From Chthoniobacterales bacterium (GTDB lineage: Bacteria; Verrucomicrobiota; Verrucomicrobiia; Chthoniobacterales; JACTMZ01), in assembly GCA_021463515.1 (NCBI GenBank), contig JAJTYZ010000112.1:1-64000 (forward strand): a stretch of DNA of 64,000 nt. Direction: 5' to 3'. Within the stretch, counting starts at the first letter, position 1. Each line of letters begins with the position of its first letter. Of the stretch, positions 33,929 to 42,623 are shown piece after piece. Both the position numbers and the translations under genes were made by a program. Under the pieces are notes generated by a model. That model had not been told where the DNA came from. It was given only the letters and a program-made list of their open reading frames with translations, and ran no database searches.

Positions 33929-34483
33929 TCAGGAAGTGACGCTATATTCCGACGTTCCGATGAGCATATCCACCACACCGGCGAGCAAAATCATGTGCGT
34001 GCATTCAATGATATTGTAGGCACGGCTTTCGACCCAGAAATTAATGTCGGCGGCGCTGCCCAGCGGATTGCCTTTTGCAAATCCTGTGAAGGCTGCCACA
34101 TAGAGCCCCAGTTCCTTGGCTCGATGTGCCGCTTTCACCACATTAGGAGATTTGCCGCTGCTGCTAATCAGTACCAAAATATCCTGCGGATCGGCATAAA
34201 TATCAACCGCTTTGGCAATCCAGTTCTCATACCCACAATCATTGCCAAGAGCTGTAATGAGATTCGCATCATTAAATGCCATCGCCCGAATTCTCCCGTG
34301 CTTCGCAAAGTCCGTGGCTAGATGACTCGCAATAGACGCGCTTGCCCCATTCCCCGCCAACATGAGTTTTCCTCCTTGTTCGCGAACTTGAATAATGGTC
34401 GCTTTAAAACTTTCCATCAACATACCCCACTCCGAGTTATCTAATGAACGTTGGTATTCCGAAAGATAGGATTTGATGTTCAT
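33929..34483 (-). CDS. gmhA: SIS-domain phosphoheptose isomerase
   Basis: 184 residues of the SIS family: KLMLAGNGASASIASHLATD and ILVLISSSGKSPNVVKAAHR are the two sugar-phosphate-binding segments. It converts sedoheptulose 7-phosphate to D-glycero-D-manno-heptose 7-phosphate, the first step of the GDP-heptose route encoded next to it. The length matches GmhA. It lies 31 bp downstream of the exosortase gene. Confidence 0.87.
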   Translation of the reverse strand: MNIKSYLSEYQRSLDNSEWGMLMESFKATIIQVREQGGKLMLAGNGASASIASHLATDFAKHGRIRAMAFNDANLITALGNDCGYENWIAKAVDIYADPQDILVLISSSGKSPNVVKAAHRAKELGLYVAAFTGFAKGNPLGSAADINFWVESRAYNIIECTHMILLAGVVDMLIGTSEYSVTS

Positions 34484-34514
34484 AATATGTCGCGTTTAAC
34501 AAAGGATATTATAT

Positions 34515-36104
34515 TCAATGCGTCTTCGCCGATGGACTAACAATACTCGGCAAAACTTCCAACATCGCCTTTTCGGCACGGGCTTGCTCAGATTCACCTA
34601 TAAGTGCTAATTGAAGAGATCGTTGCCCCATATTGCGCCGTCCCGCCAAAACTGCTTTAAGGCGATTCGCTGGCGTTGCCAGTTCTGCCGTGATTTCGCG
34701 CCCGTCAATTCGGTCATCATTCACAATATACATGAGATAAAACTCATGATTTTCCGCACGAACTCTATAAAGATTATAAACAATAGGAATCCCATTCACT
34801 TCGGTTTTACGCATCTCCGATTTTGAGATAATTTCTCGTCCTATCATGCGCTGACATTGTTCAGGAAGATGAGGTTGAGCATAATAAAGGCTCATACGTT
34901 TTGGCTCCCACTCCGTAAAAATTAAATGCCAGAGCCGCCCCTGTTCATCCGTCCATGAACGTTGGAATCCTCGATCATAATGTAGCATTTCCTGCACGCG
35001 CTCTAGAAGAGGCTTATCTTGTAAAACTTCTCCCGCTTGAGCAGGAAGAACTGTCCACGCGGGCGCACGAACGATACCTCGGGCTTTCCATGCAAACCAT
35101 CCCTCAGAACCCCCTATCATCAACAACATCACCCCCATGACAGCAAAACACGTCAGAGCGGGGGCACGGCCCATCTTTGCCATGCTTCCTTTTTCCTTCA
35201 ACGGAAAGGGCACCACAATAGTACCCGGAAACTTTTGCAAAATCCAACACAGCAGCCAAATGACACCGATAGTGACAAACAAAATCGCAAATCCTGCAGG
35301 ATCGTGAAATTTTTCCAAAGCATCCGATCCCCCATACGCCACAGCAACCGAAAGTAAAATCATGCGCAAGACATTGAGCGCATAAGCAACGAAAAGCCCG
35401 ACAACCACAAGAAACGTGCGATAGCTCCAACGCAATCGAAAAAGTTCTCCGAGAAACAACGCCGCCATGATACTCGACTGAAAAGAACGGATTCCGCTAC
35501 AGGCATCGTCCACCCCAAGCGTTCCGTTTCCCACGTCAATCATGGTTCCATGACACACCGCAGCAACGCCCAAGAGCGGCAAAATCCATGTCGTCATCGT
35601 TGCGGCAAGCAAGCTCAGTTCCTGCGTTAACCATCGTTCAAGAGCCGTTGGCCAAGGGATGGCTAGGAGCGCAAAGACAAAGGCAAAAAGCAGGTGTTTT
35701 CCCCATGCCCAGCCGCCCACCAGTACCGTTAGCGAGACACTCGAAGCAAACGCCGACACGCCAAGAATCCACAAAACCAAACGCCAGTCCGGATAAACAC
35801 TCGCAATGAGAACACCCAAAGCCGTTGGGGCAACGAGCAACCCGAGCACCGCATAACATACCACTCGCGAAGCACTCTCAGCAGGATGCGGCTCCGGCCG
35901 CGAAATCCACCGTTGCCAAAAAATCCATCCCGATAAAATCGGAATAAACCAACCGTGAGAGTATTGTTCGTTGACTTCCCATTCTCCGGTAAGAATAAAA
36001 AACAGCCATCCCCAAACCACCACCAACGCCGCAAGATAGGCGAAGGCTGTCATTCCCTCGGACACCATCGGCACTCTCGAATTTTGCGATACTACTCCCA
36101 CCAT
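34515..36104 (-). CDS. Exosortase with fused EpsI domain
   Basis: 529 residues. The N-terminal 300 residues are a polytopic exosortase: NEQYSHGWFIP, the catalytic Cys202 in VDDACSGIRSFQSSIMAAL, Arg247 in ALNVLRMILL and His267 in FHDPAGFAILF. Residues of about 310-529 form an EpsI-like periplasmic domain after one more membrane helix (APALTCFAVMGVMLLMIGG). Exosortases cleave proteins bearing a PEP-CTERM tail at the inner membrane and are regularly encoded with exopolysaccharide genes. A PEP-CTERM substrate is present at 57333-59270. The gene starts 3 bp after the stop of a GbsR/MarR-type regulator, so they are co-transcribed. Confidence 0.92.
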   Translation of the reverse strand: MVGVVSQNSRVPMVSEGMTAFAYLAALVVVWGWLFFILTGEWEVNEQYSHGWFIPILSGWIFWQRWISRPEPHPAESASRVVCYAVLGLLVAPTALGVLIASVYPDWRLVLWILGVSAFASSVSLTVLVGGWAWGKHLLFAFVFALLAIPWPTALERWLTQELSLLAATMTTWILPLLGVAAVCHGTMIDVGNGTLGVDDACSGIRSFQSSIMAALFLGELFRLRWSYRTFLVVVGLFVAYALNVLRMILLSVAVAYGGSDALEKFHDPAGFAILFVTIGVIWLLCWILQKFPGTIVVPFPLKEKGSMAKMGRAPALTCFAVMGVMLLMIGGSEGWFAWKARGIVRAPAWTVLPAQAGEVLQDKPLLERVQEMLHYDRGFQRSWTDEQGRLWHLIFTEWEPKRMSLYYAQPHLPEQCQRMIGREIISKSEMRKTEVNGIPIVYNLYRVRAENHEFYLMYIVNDDRIDGREITAELATPANRLKAVLAGRRNMGQRSLQLALIGESEQARAEKAMLEVLPSIVSPSAKTH

Positions 36105-36107
36105 GCC

Positions 36108-36578
36108 CTAAACTTTTTCTGTCATGGCGGTAATGAGCGGCAACATATCCGCGAGAAATCCATGCCAACGTTGCATCTGATCATAACGCGCCTGCTGAAA
36201 CTCTCTCACCGACTTTTCATCATGGACGATACTGGAACGCAAGCGCGCCAAATGATCCTTCCCATTGCTCACATGTGGCTCAACGCGCATCCTCAAAAGG
36301 TTTGTGGCCCATTTGCGTAAATTGAGAACCGCACGAAAATGCCCCTTCCTCAACCCCGGAATACGCACGCCTTCAATCATCCCCACTTCACGAAGCCACT
36401 TCATGCTTTGAAATGTTCCCCCACGACTGCTTTTAAGGAGAATGCAAATTTCGTCCAAACTTAAAGGGTCTGAGGTTGCAAAGAGTAATCCATAAATCTG
36501 CCCAACTGACGCCGGCAAAGAAAAAGCCAAAGCCGCCCGCGTGAAAGTGTCCACACATTCAGATTGAAAGGCATTCAT
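36108..36578 (-). CDS. GbsR/MarR-family transcriptional regulator
   Basis: 156 residues from ATG 36576-36578 (MNAFQSECVDTFTRAALAFS). The winged-helix domain resembles GbsR: ASVGQIYGLLFATSDPLSLD, then EICILLKSSRGGTFQSMKWL as recognition helix region. A C-terminal helical part with KDHLARLRSSIVHDEKSV follows. The frame continues to 36710 but that stretch has a different composition and includes the upstream region, so I use the internal ATG. Position at the head of the cluster, directly before the exosortase, suggests it regulates the operon. Inverted TGCGTT motifs upstream (36714-36810) are candidate operators. Confidence 0.8.
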   Translation of the reverse strand: MNAFQSECVDTFTRAALAFSLPASVGQIYGLLFATSDPLSLDEICILLKSSRGGTFQSMKWLREVGMIEGVRIPGLRKGHFRAVLNLRKWATNLLRMRVEPHVSNGKDHLARLRSSIVHDEKSVREFQQARYDQMQRWHGFLADMLPLITAMTEKV

Positions 36579-36713
36579 CTTCGATTTCCGCTCTCGAAAG
36601 GGCCCACTCCCCCCGTTTCCCGCCACTTCCGGCCATGCTACCGCACGTGGTAAGGCGTCCTTAAAACCTGACCTGTGGCGGCGTGTTGAAGTTGTAAGTG
36701 CCTTCGGCAAAAA

Positions 36714-36810
36714 TTGCGTTTGACTCTTCCCAAAAAACTTAAACGCAACATTTCAGTAAGTTCAAATAAAAAAGAACGCATTTGATAGTGTGTTATCAGG
36801 TTCTGCGTTC
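36714..36810. promoter_or_regulatory. Four TGCGTT half-sites upstream of the polysaccharide cluster
   Basis: TTGCGTTT (36714-36721) and AAACGCAA (36741-36748) form one inverted pair. GAACGCA (36774-36780) and TGCGTTC (36804-36810) form a second. All share TGCGTT/AACGCA. The region lies between the end of the haem-copper operon and the regulator gene. On the minus strand TTGAAC, 17 bases, TTAAGT could be a weak promoter between the pairs. Autoregulation by the GbsR-like protein is inference. Confidence 0.45.
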
Positions 36811-36825
36811 GCGAAAAATCATTTT

Positions 36826-37413
36826 TCAAAGTCCGTCATTCGCTTGATGAATTCCGAGAGAGCGAATAAAGACACCCACAATCGCCACCAACAAAGCGCC
36901 CCCAATCAATAGCAACGCAAGTCCTGTTTCCTGCTGCTGACTTATGGTAAATGCGCTGCAAAGGAGGATGTCAAAAGTCCGCAGCGTGAACCCTACCGCG
37001 AGCAACATGGCAGCGACCATGCCGAGAAATGCCATGCGTAATTCGACGCTTGCCCCACGGAGAGCCGTGACACAAAGAAACCCGGACACAACCATCGTGA
37101 CATGCATGATTCGATTAAAGTCCGCATCAAAAGCCGCCCAATCCACGGAGCGTGGCAGCATCCAAAAAATCAAGGTGCCCATGACAAAAATGAGAGTGGC
37201 AATTTTCCATTCAGCACTTTTGATGGTGGCGCGAGAGAATCCAAAAGCTAATCCCACACCCAACGCAAACATGATGGGTAACTGCAAGGTTTGATGCCGA
37301 GGCATGGTGAGTGAAAACCAAGCATTCGCCGTGAATGACACGAGATAAAACAGCAGGCAAAAACCACCCAAAAGCACCAGACTTCCCCACCGAGAACGTG
37401 AATAAAAAGGCAT
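36826..37413 (-). CDS. Membrane protein of the SCO/haem-copper operon (orf1-like)
   Basis: 195 residues with about six hydrophobic segments (GSLVLLGGFCLLFYLVSFTA; QLPIMFALGVGLAFGF; IATLIFVMGTLIFWML; MHVTMVVSGFLCVTAL; MAFLGMVAAMLLAVGF; LALLLIGGALLVAIVGVF). I chose ATG 37411-37413, which has GGAGGTGA eight bases upstream. The longer frame with a GTG start (to 37473) would add residues encoded by a repeat element. It is the last gene of an operon with SCO/SenC and two haem-copper subunits. It may be the counterpart of the orf1 found with norSY-senC. No family is recognised. Confidence 0.72.
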   Translation of the reverse strand: MPFYSRSRWGSLVLLGGFCLLFYLVSFTANAWFSLTMPRHQTLQLPIMFALGVGLAFGFSRATIKSAEWKIATLIFVMGTLIFWMLPRSVDWAAFDADFNRIMHVTMVVSGFLCVTALRGASVELRMAFLGMVAAMLLAVGFTLRTFDILLCSAFTISQQQETGLALLLIGGALLVAIVGVFIRSLGIHQANDGL

Positions 37414-37441
37414 CTGGAAATCACCTCCCAAAACAACCATC

Positions 37442-37492
37442 GGGTACCGCGCTCGCCTCGGGTGCCGTTTCACGCGCCCCCGCGAGAAACAT
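37442..37492. repeat. Interspersed 51-bp repeat, copy 1
   Basis: Starts GGGTACCGCGCTCGCCTCGG and ends CGCGAGAAACAT. It matches the element at 45287-45337 in 46 of 51 positions by eye. It contains a stem TTTCACGCG/CGCGAGAAA with one mismatch. It is located just upstream of the 36826 gene. Confidence 0.75.
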
Positions 37493-37524
37493 GCCTTTTC
37501 TGCCCAGAGAGTACAGGAATTTTT

Positions 37525-37556
37525 TAATCAGGGAGCACTGGCGTCTCGCCTGTGAT
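37525..37556. repeat. Half of a REP-like palindromic element
   Basis: The sequence AATCAGGGAGCACTGGCGTC then TCGCCTGTGATT matches one arm of the inverted repeat at 52096-52162 (consensus CAGGGAGCACAGGCGTCTCG). It lies between the SCO gene stop and the downstream membrane-protein gene. It may act as a transcript-stabilising hairpin or be a decayed element. Confidence 0.6.
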
Positions 37557-37593
37557 TGTTTTCCCAAAGCCAACTCAACATTCCTTAGCATCT

Positions 37594-38214
37594 TCATTTC
37601 TGAACCCACGATTTCAGCTCTTCAATAATCTGACGATCATCTTCTCGCGCAGGGTCAAACACTTTGACAATTTCCCCATTGGGCGCGACGAGAAATTGAT
37701 AGATGGAATGGTTTATGAGTGCTGTTCCTGGAACCCGACGAGCCCACACGCCCAACGTCCTAAGAAATTGATCGAAACTTTCCTGCGTCATTCCCTCTGG
37801 CAACGCAAAAGTCCAGCCACTCAAACCCTCTCCAAAAAGTTGCTTATAACTCTTGATTTTCCGCACGTCATCACGCTGCAAATCAAAACTAATCGTCAGC
37901 AATTCCAAATCTGCCGGAATAATCCCTCCTGCTAATTTCCGATAAATCCCTTCCAAACGATTGTTAATTTTATGGCAAACATCGGGACAATCCAGATAGA
38001 CAAAATTCACGAGCACAAATTTCTTTTTATCTTGAAGATGAAAAGTTGCCCCATCCTGATTCACAAACACAGCATCAGGAAATGCCCGAGGTAAGGGCCC
38101 CGCTTGATTCAACGCATAGGAAAAAACAGTGAATGCGCGAAATCCATCCGTCCATGCCCACAAAACCACCACGCAAATGACCAGTGCCGCAAGTGGTGGA
38201 AGAAAGCGTTTCAT
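37594..38214 (-). CDS. SCO1/SenC-family copper chaperone
   Basis: 206 residues: an N-terminal membrane anchor (FLPPLAALVICVVVLWAWTD) and a thioredoxin-like domain with the copper-binding C-x-x-x-C in YLDCPDVCHKI and the conserved His in ALINHSIYQFLVAPNG. It is thought to deliver copper or reduce cysteines at the CuA site of subunit II, here encoded in the same operon. It starts 27 bp after the catalytic subunit gene, with a small stem-loop between them. Confidence 0.9.
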   Translation of the reverse strand: MKRFLPPLAALVICVVVLWAWTDGFRAFTVFSYALNQAGPLPRAFPDAVFVNQDGATFHLQDKKKFVLVNFVYLDCPDVCHKINNRLEGIYRKLAGGIIPADLELLTISFDLQRDDVRKIKSYKQLFGEGLSGWTFALPEGMTQESFDQFLRTLGVWARRVPGTALINHSIYQFLVAPNGEIVKVFDPAREDDRQIIEELKSWVQK

Positions 38215-38222
38215 CGGTCAGC

Positions 38223-38241
38223 CCAATCTACAGCAGATTGG
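38223..38241. other. Intercistronic stem-loop between catalytic subunit and SCO genes
   Basis: CCAATCT, ACAGC, AGATTGG: a perfect 7-bp stem with a 5-base loop, ending directly at the stop codon of the catalytic subunit gene. There is no U-tract, so it is more likely a processing or stability element than a terminator. Confidence 0.5.
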
Positions 38242-39762
38242 CTAAGCAGACGACTCCGTCGAAGTTGCATCAGTCACCACCCAACGCATCAACCTTATGA
38301 AAATAGAAATCCCCATCGTGATAATTCCCAACAATACGAGCACCACGAAAAATACCGCAAGACGTGCCAACAATGCTCCGATTTCATGGGAGCTAGAAAT
38401 CCCCATCGTGGAATACTCGGCAAAACGACGTGGGATGCTATTCATGCCGCCGAGGTAAAACATGAGCAAAAATCCATAAGAGCCGGTGACAAATGTCCAA
38501 AACGCCCATCCGGCCTTTGGTCCGCCCTCTTTCCCTGATTGCGGTGCCGTGAGGTAGTAGAGAAATCCAAGGATAAAAAGCACCACGCCCATGAGCATGT
38601 AAGTGTGGAAATGCGCGGGAACCCACAAGGTATTGTGAAGCACTTTATTCACCGCAATCGTAGAGTCCACCACCGCCGCAATGCCGCCAATCGCCCAGCC
38701 AACGGCACCCAAGAAAAAGGACAACGGAATCACTCCCCACTTAATTTTCGAATGATACAGCTGCGCAATAACGCCAAAAATTGTCACCGCTGTCGCCGGA
38801 ACCGCACTCATATACGAAGCAAGTTGCCCTGCATACTGAATCGAAATCGGCTGCGCAAAATCCATGTAGAGATGATGAAAATAGGCAAACAAGATGAAGA
38901 GAAATGTCGCGTTCCAAGCAATCACCGTCACCTTCGTCAATTTCCATGCGCGTCCCGTGAACTCAGGGAACAGCGTGTAAACCCAACCCACGGCGCAGTA
39001 AATCGTGATGTTGACCAAGGTATGGCCAAAGAAAAACAGGATATTTTTCATCATCAGCGGATTGAATTCCAAACTCGGCTCAAAGAGCTGAAATAAAAAC
39101 ATGATCAAAAAAACCGCACCCGCCAAAAATGCGAGGATGCCGGGAACCAGACTCACCACGCTAATTAACGCAATCGGCGGCAGTTCTTCCTCAGGTTCTT
39201 TATTCCCTAAATACCGCCAGCCCATAAGCTGAAAAAATCCTCCGTACTCCAAAGACAAAGCCCGTACAATATGTACGCAACCCACAAGCCACACGACGCC
39301 GAGAATGAGGAGAGAAATAAACGTAAGACCCGACGACCATTCCGGCCAACTCGTACCTTTAAACGGAAGCGGATAAAGCAAGTACCACCCTGCGGCAAAC
39401 CCGCCAATGAGCGTCGCCACCACCAACCCAATCACCCCAACGACAACTCCGATAAAGACAAAATACCCCACCTTCACGCTCGTTCGCGCAAACCGCGTCC
39501 CCACCAAGAAATGCAAGCCCCCCAACGCAAAACTAAACAACAACCCTGCCATCCCCAACCCATGCAAAGTCATGATCGCGTAAAAGGTGTTCGGCTGAAG
39601 ATGTACCAACTCGCCCTGGTTCAACCGCATGAAAAGCCCCAGCCCAATCAACAACGGAAACAATACCAAAAGCGTCACGCCCCATGTGACCATCAAGCGT
39701 CGTTGCTTCCGAAATTCTTCGGCATCCAAAGGTTTCATGGGTTCTCGTGTTTTATTCGACAT
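38242..39762 (-). CDS. Haem-copper oxidoreductase catalytic subunit (possible sNOR NorS)
   Basis: 506 residues with about 12 membrane helices. Haem and metal ligands can be placed: His67 (TLHGLGM) and His386 for the low-spin haem, His384 (VPAHFHTYM) for the active-site haem, and His247, His296 and His297 (FFFGHTLVN; FAYFHHLYMDF) for the metal site. The oxidase cross-linked Tyr, normally four residues after the first metal His, is Asn251 here (H-T-L-V-N). Gene order (CuA subunit, this gene, SenC, membrane protein) matches the norSY-senC-orf1 clusters described from ammonia oxidisers. It could reduce NO or be an unusual B-type oxidase. It overlaps subunit II by 11 bp. Confidence 0.82.
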   Translation of the reverse strand: MSNKTREPMKPLDAEEFRKQRRLMVTWGVTLLVLFPLLIGLGLFMRLNQGELVHLQPNTFYAIMTLHGLGMAGLLFSFALGGLHFLVGTRFARTSVKVGYFVFIGVVVGVIGLVVATLIGGFAAGWYLLYPLPFKGTSWPEWSSGLTFISLLILGVVWLVGCVHIVRALSLEYGGFFQLMGWRYLGNKEPEEELPPIALISVVSLVPGILAFLAGAVFLIMFLFQLFEPSLEFNPLMMKNILFFFGHTLVNITIYCAVGWVYTLFPEFTGRAWKLTKVTVIAWNATFLFILFAYFHHLYMDFAQPISIQYAGQLASYMSAVPATAVTIFGVIAQLYHSKIKWGVIPLSFFLGAVGWAIGGIAAVVDSTIAVNKVLHNTLWVPAHFHTYMLMGVVLFILGFLYYLTAPQSGKEGGPKAGWAFWTFVTGSYGFLLMFYLGGMNSIPRRFAEYSTMGISSSHEIGALLARLAVFFVVLVLLGIITMGISIFIRLMRWVVTDATSTESSA

Positions 39763-40330
39763 GAATTTTTCCCGTCATAATTGTGTGTGGTGCCCCGCAG
39801 TATTCGAGGCAGAGAATCGGATAATCTCCTTTTTCTCGAAACCGATATTGCAAATCATTGCGATAGCCCGGCATGGCCTGCGTCTGCGCCAACAAAACAC
39901 CTCGATCGTTGTAAATGGAAAAATTGTGATTCACGTCCTCCGACGTCACTTGAAATGTGATCGGCGTATCCACAGGCAATGTGATTTGATTCGCACCCGT
40001 AAAATCCTTGGGCTTCACATCCGTAGAACCTATCCCCATTTTCCACGCCCATTGCATTCCCACAACCGTGACAATTTCGCCGGGCTTTTGCTGAAATTCT
40101 TCATAGGGCAAAAATCGTAATGTCCAAAAAAGCCCCACCGTCAGCACCACACACAAACCCCAAAAATAAAATCCGCGTACTTTGTAAACTTTCCCCTTTG
40201 CCGCGTATTTATCCTCCGTCCCCACCATCGCCGCACGCATGAGGAAAATCGCGCCAAGGAGAATAAAATACACCACCACGATTGTCACGAGCGCGGCGTA
40301 AACCTGAGTCGTCATCGCCGCAATCATCAA
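39752..40330 (-). CDS. Haem-copper oxidoreductase subunit II with CuA site (possible sNOR NorY)
   Basis: 192 residues: one or two N-terminal membrane helices (VYAALVTIVVVYFILLGAIF; GFYFWGLCVVLTVGLFWTL) and a periplasmic cupredoxin domain. All CuA ligands are visible: His135 (VNHNF), Cys174, Glu176, Cys178, His182 and Met185 in CLEYCGAPHTIM. It receives electrons from a soluble donor and passes them to the catalytic subunit. It is the first gene of the four-gene operon. A perfect palindrome 59 bp upstream of the start may be an operator. Confidence 0.87.
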   Translation of the reverse strand: MMIAAMTTQVYAALVTIVVVYFILLGAIFLMRAAMVGTEDKYAAKGKVYKVRGFYFWGLCVVLTVGLFWTLRFLPYEEFQQKPGEIVTVVGMQWAWKMGIGSTDVKPKDFTGANQITLPVDTPITFQVTSEDVNHNFSIYNDRGVLLAQTQAMPGYRNDLQYRFREKGDYPILCLEYCGAPHTIMTGKIHVE

Positions 40331-40388
40331 ACACCCTCCTCAGTCACACAAACCCACGCAGTGCGTTGCCGTAATGTCATAATCCAAC

Positions 40389-40404
40389 TCATATCGTAAT
40401 ATGA
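40389..40404. promoter_or_regulatory. Perfect palindrome in the divergent uvrB / haem-copper intergenic region
   Basis: TCATAT-CGTA-ATATGA: two perfect 6-bp arms with a 4-base centre that is nearly self-complementary. It lies 59 bp before the subunit II gene and 68 bp before uvrB. The size suits an Rrf2 or CRP/FNR-type dimeric regulator, but it matches no consensus I can name with confidence. Confidence 0.45.
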
Positions 40405-40471
40405 TATTTTTTGCAACATAAGAGCATCGCTGGCATCGGAGCGGACTCGGCGTTAAGATTGAGGGTTCGTC

Positions 40472-42619
40472 ATGTCTTTTCGCCTTTCCTCACCTCACGC
40501 ACCTTGCGGCGACCAAGGGCAGGCTATTGAAAAACTGACGCGCTCGCTCGAAGCTGGCAATCGTCATCAAACGCTACTCGGCGTCACGGGCTCGGGAAAA
40601 ACATTTACGGCGGCCAATGTCATTCGCAATCTCGATCGCCCAACGCTCGTCATTTCCCATAATAAAACACTCGCGGCGCAGCTTTATTCCGAGTTTAAGC
40701 AATTTTTCCCGGACAATGCCGTAGAGTATTTCGTCAGCTATTTCGACTACTACCAACCCGAGGCGTACATCCCACGCACCGACACGTACATCGAAAAAGA
40801 TTCCGCCATTAACGAGGAGATTGAGCGTCTGCGCCTTTCGGCTACGAGTTCGCTGCTTTCCCGTCGTGATGTGCTGATCGTCGCAAGCGTTTCCTGCATC
40901 TATGGCTTAGCGTCGCCGGAAGATTATCAGCAAATGCTTTTACCGCTCAAATCCGGCGAGGACATGTCTCGCGAAGCACTTCTCGGACGCCTCGTAGATT
41001 TGCTCTACGAGCGCAATGACATTGGTTTTGCTCGTGGAAAGTTTCGCGTTCGCGGGGATGTGGTGGAAGTTCATCCGGCAAATTTCGATGAGGAAGCCGT
41101 GCGCGTGGAGTTTTTTGGCGATACAATTGATCGCCTAAGCCTTTTCGATCCTCTCACCGGTCACGTCCTAAAATCTCTACCAGGGCTCACGATTTTTCCT
41201 GCAAAGCAATTTGTCACACCACATGAAAAGCTCCGCCGCGCATTAGGCACGATCCGCGTGGAGCTCGGCGAACGCCTTGCGGAACTTGAGTCACAGGGAA
41301 AACTTCTCGAATCCCAACGACTGAAAATTCGCACCGAATTTGATCTCGAAATGATGGAGGAAATGGGATTTTGCAGCGGGATTGAAAATTATTCGCGACA
41401 TCTCAGCGGACGCCTCCCCGGCTCGCGTCCGTTCACCCTGTTAGACTTTTTCCCTCGGGATTTCCTATGCGTCATTGATGAATCGCATACTTCCATTCCC
41501 CAAATTGGTGGCATGTATGCAGGAGACCGTTCGCGCAAGCAAGTGTTGGTAAATCACGGTTTTCGACTGCCCAGTGCCCTCGATAATCGTCCGTTGAATT
41601 TTCCGGAGTTCATGGGCATGACCAACCAGATTTTGTACATGAGCGCAACGCCCGGGGATTTTGAATTGCGCAATAGCCACGTCGGAAATCACTCATTTCT
41701 ACCTGCGGTTGACGCGGCGAATCGCCTTTCGATTGAGGAGAGCGCAGCTCTACTTGCACGTGCTCGAAGTCACTTTGCTGTTTCCGTTTCCAATGCTCCA
41801 TTGATTGTCGAACAAATCATCCGCCCCACGGGCCTCCTCGACCCCGTCATCACCGTGCGTCCACTCGCCAATCAAATTGACGAAACCATCGAACTTTGTC
41901 GTCAGCGCATTGAAAAAAATCAGCGTGTTCTCGTCACAACCCTCACCAAACGTACCGCAGAAGACCTATCGGATTACCTCCGCGACATTGGCCTTAAAGT
42001 TCGCTATCTTCACAGTGACATTGACACCATTGAACGCGTGGAAATTCTTCGCGCTCTTCGCGCCGGAGAGTTTGATATTCTCGTAGGCATCAACCTTCTT
42101 CGTGAAGGACTCGATTTGCCCGAAGTCGGTCTGGTCTGTATTCTTGACGCAGACAAAGAAGGCTATCTCCGCAGTCAAACATCCCTCATCCAAACCGCCG
42201 GACGCGCCGCTCGCCACGTGGATGGAGAAGTCGTGCTTTTTGCCGATAACATGACAAGCAGCATCCGTGCTCTCCTCGAGATCAGCGATGATCGGCGGCG
42301 GCGACAAATGGAGTACAATGAGAAACACGGCATCATTCCCCGCAGCGTTCAGCGTGCGGTGCAGGAAAGTCTTCATGTGATTCTTCGCGGAAAACCCGAC
42401 AAAACGGCCCGCGTGGCGGAGAGCAATTTGTCGCTCTCGGATTTACTCGCGGAGTTGAATCAAGAAATGGAAGAAGCTTCGTCAGCCTTGGAGTTTGAGC
42501 GTGCGGCTCTCCTCCGCGATCAAATTCTCGAACTTAAAGCCAATGCCGGCATTGAAAAAATCTCTCCCTCCCCTCGTCCGGTGACTTACGGTAAAAAGAA
42601 ACGCAAACCCAAGTTCTGA
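40472..42619 (+). CDS. uvrB: Excinuclease ABC subunit B
   Basis: 715 residues, typical for UvrB. Motif I is [17 protein letters not shown] and the beta-hairpin region is [20 protein letters not shown]. The DEAD-like box is [14 protein letters not shown], helicase motifs V/VI are [16 protein letters not shown] and [12 protein letters not shown], and a C-terminal UVR motif lies around [20 protein letters not shown]. It loads UvrC at damage found by UvrA in nucleotide-excision repair. It is followed by holA after 4 bp and diverges from the haem-copper operon. Confidence 0.98.
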   Translation: MSFRLSSPHAPCGDQGQAIEKLTRSLEAGNRHQTLLGVTGSGKTFTAANVIRNLDRPTLVISHNKTLAAQLYSEFKQFFPDNAVEYFVSYFDYYQPEAYIPRTDTYIEKDSAINEEIERLRLSATSSLLSRRDVLIVASVSCIYGLASPEDYQQMLLPLKSGEDMSREALLGRLVDLLYERNDIGFARGKFRVRGDVVEVHPANFDEEAVRVEFFGDTIDRLSLFDPLTGHVLKSLPGLTIFPAKQFVTPHEKLRRALGTIRVELGERLAELESQGKLLESQRLKIRTEFDLEMMEEMGFCSGIENYSRHLSGRLPGSRPFTLLDFFPRDFLCVIDESHTSIPQIGGMYAGDRSRKQVLVNHGFRLPSALDNRPLNFPEFMGMTNQILYMSATPGDFELRNSHVGNHSFLPAVDAANRLSIEESAALLARARSHFAVSVSNAPLIVEQIIRPTGLLDPVITVRPLANQIDETIELCRQRIEKNQRVLVTTLTKRTAEDLSDYLRDIGLKVRYLHSDIDTIERVEILRALRAGEFDILVGINLLREGLDLPEVGLVCILDADKEGYLRSQTSLIQTAGRAARHVDGEVVLFADNMTSSIRALLEISDDRRRRQMEYNEKHGIIPRSVQRAVQESLHVILRGKPDKTARVAESNLSLSDLLAELNQEMEEASSALEFERAALLRDQILELKANAGIEKISPSPRPVTYGKKKRKPKF

Positions 42620-42623
42620 CATC

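Noticed and set aside
38539-39096. 185-residue plus-strand frame, His/Arg-rich
   Set aside because: It is antisense to transmembrane helices of the haem-copper subunit, which regularly gives such polar shadow frames.
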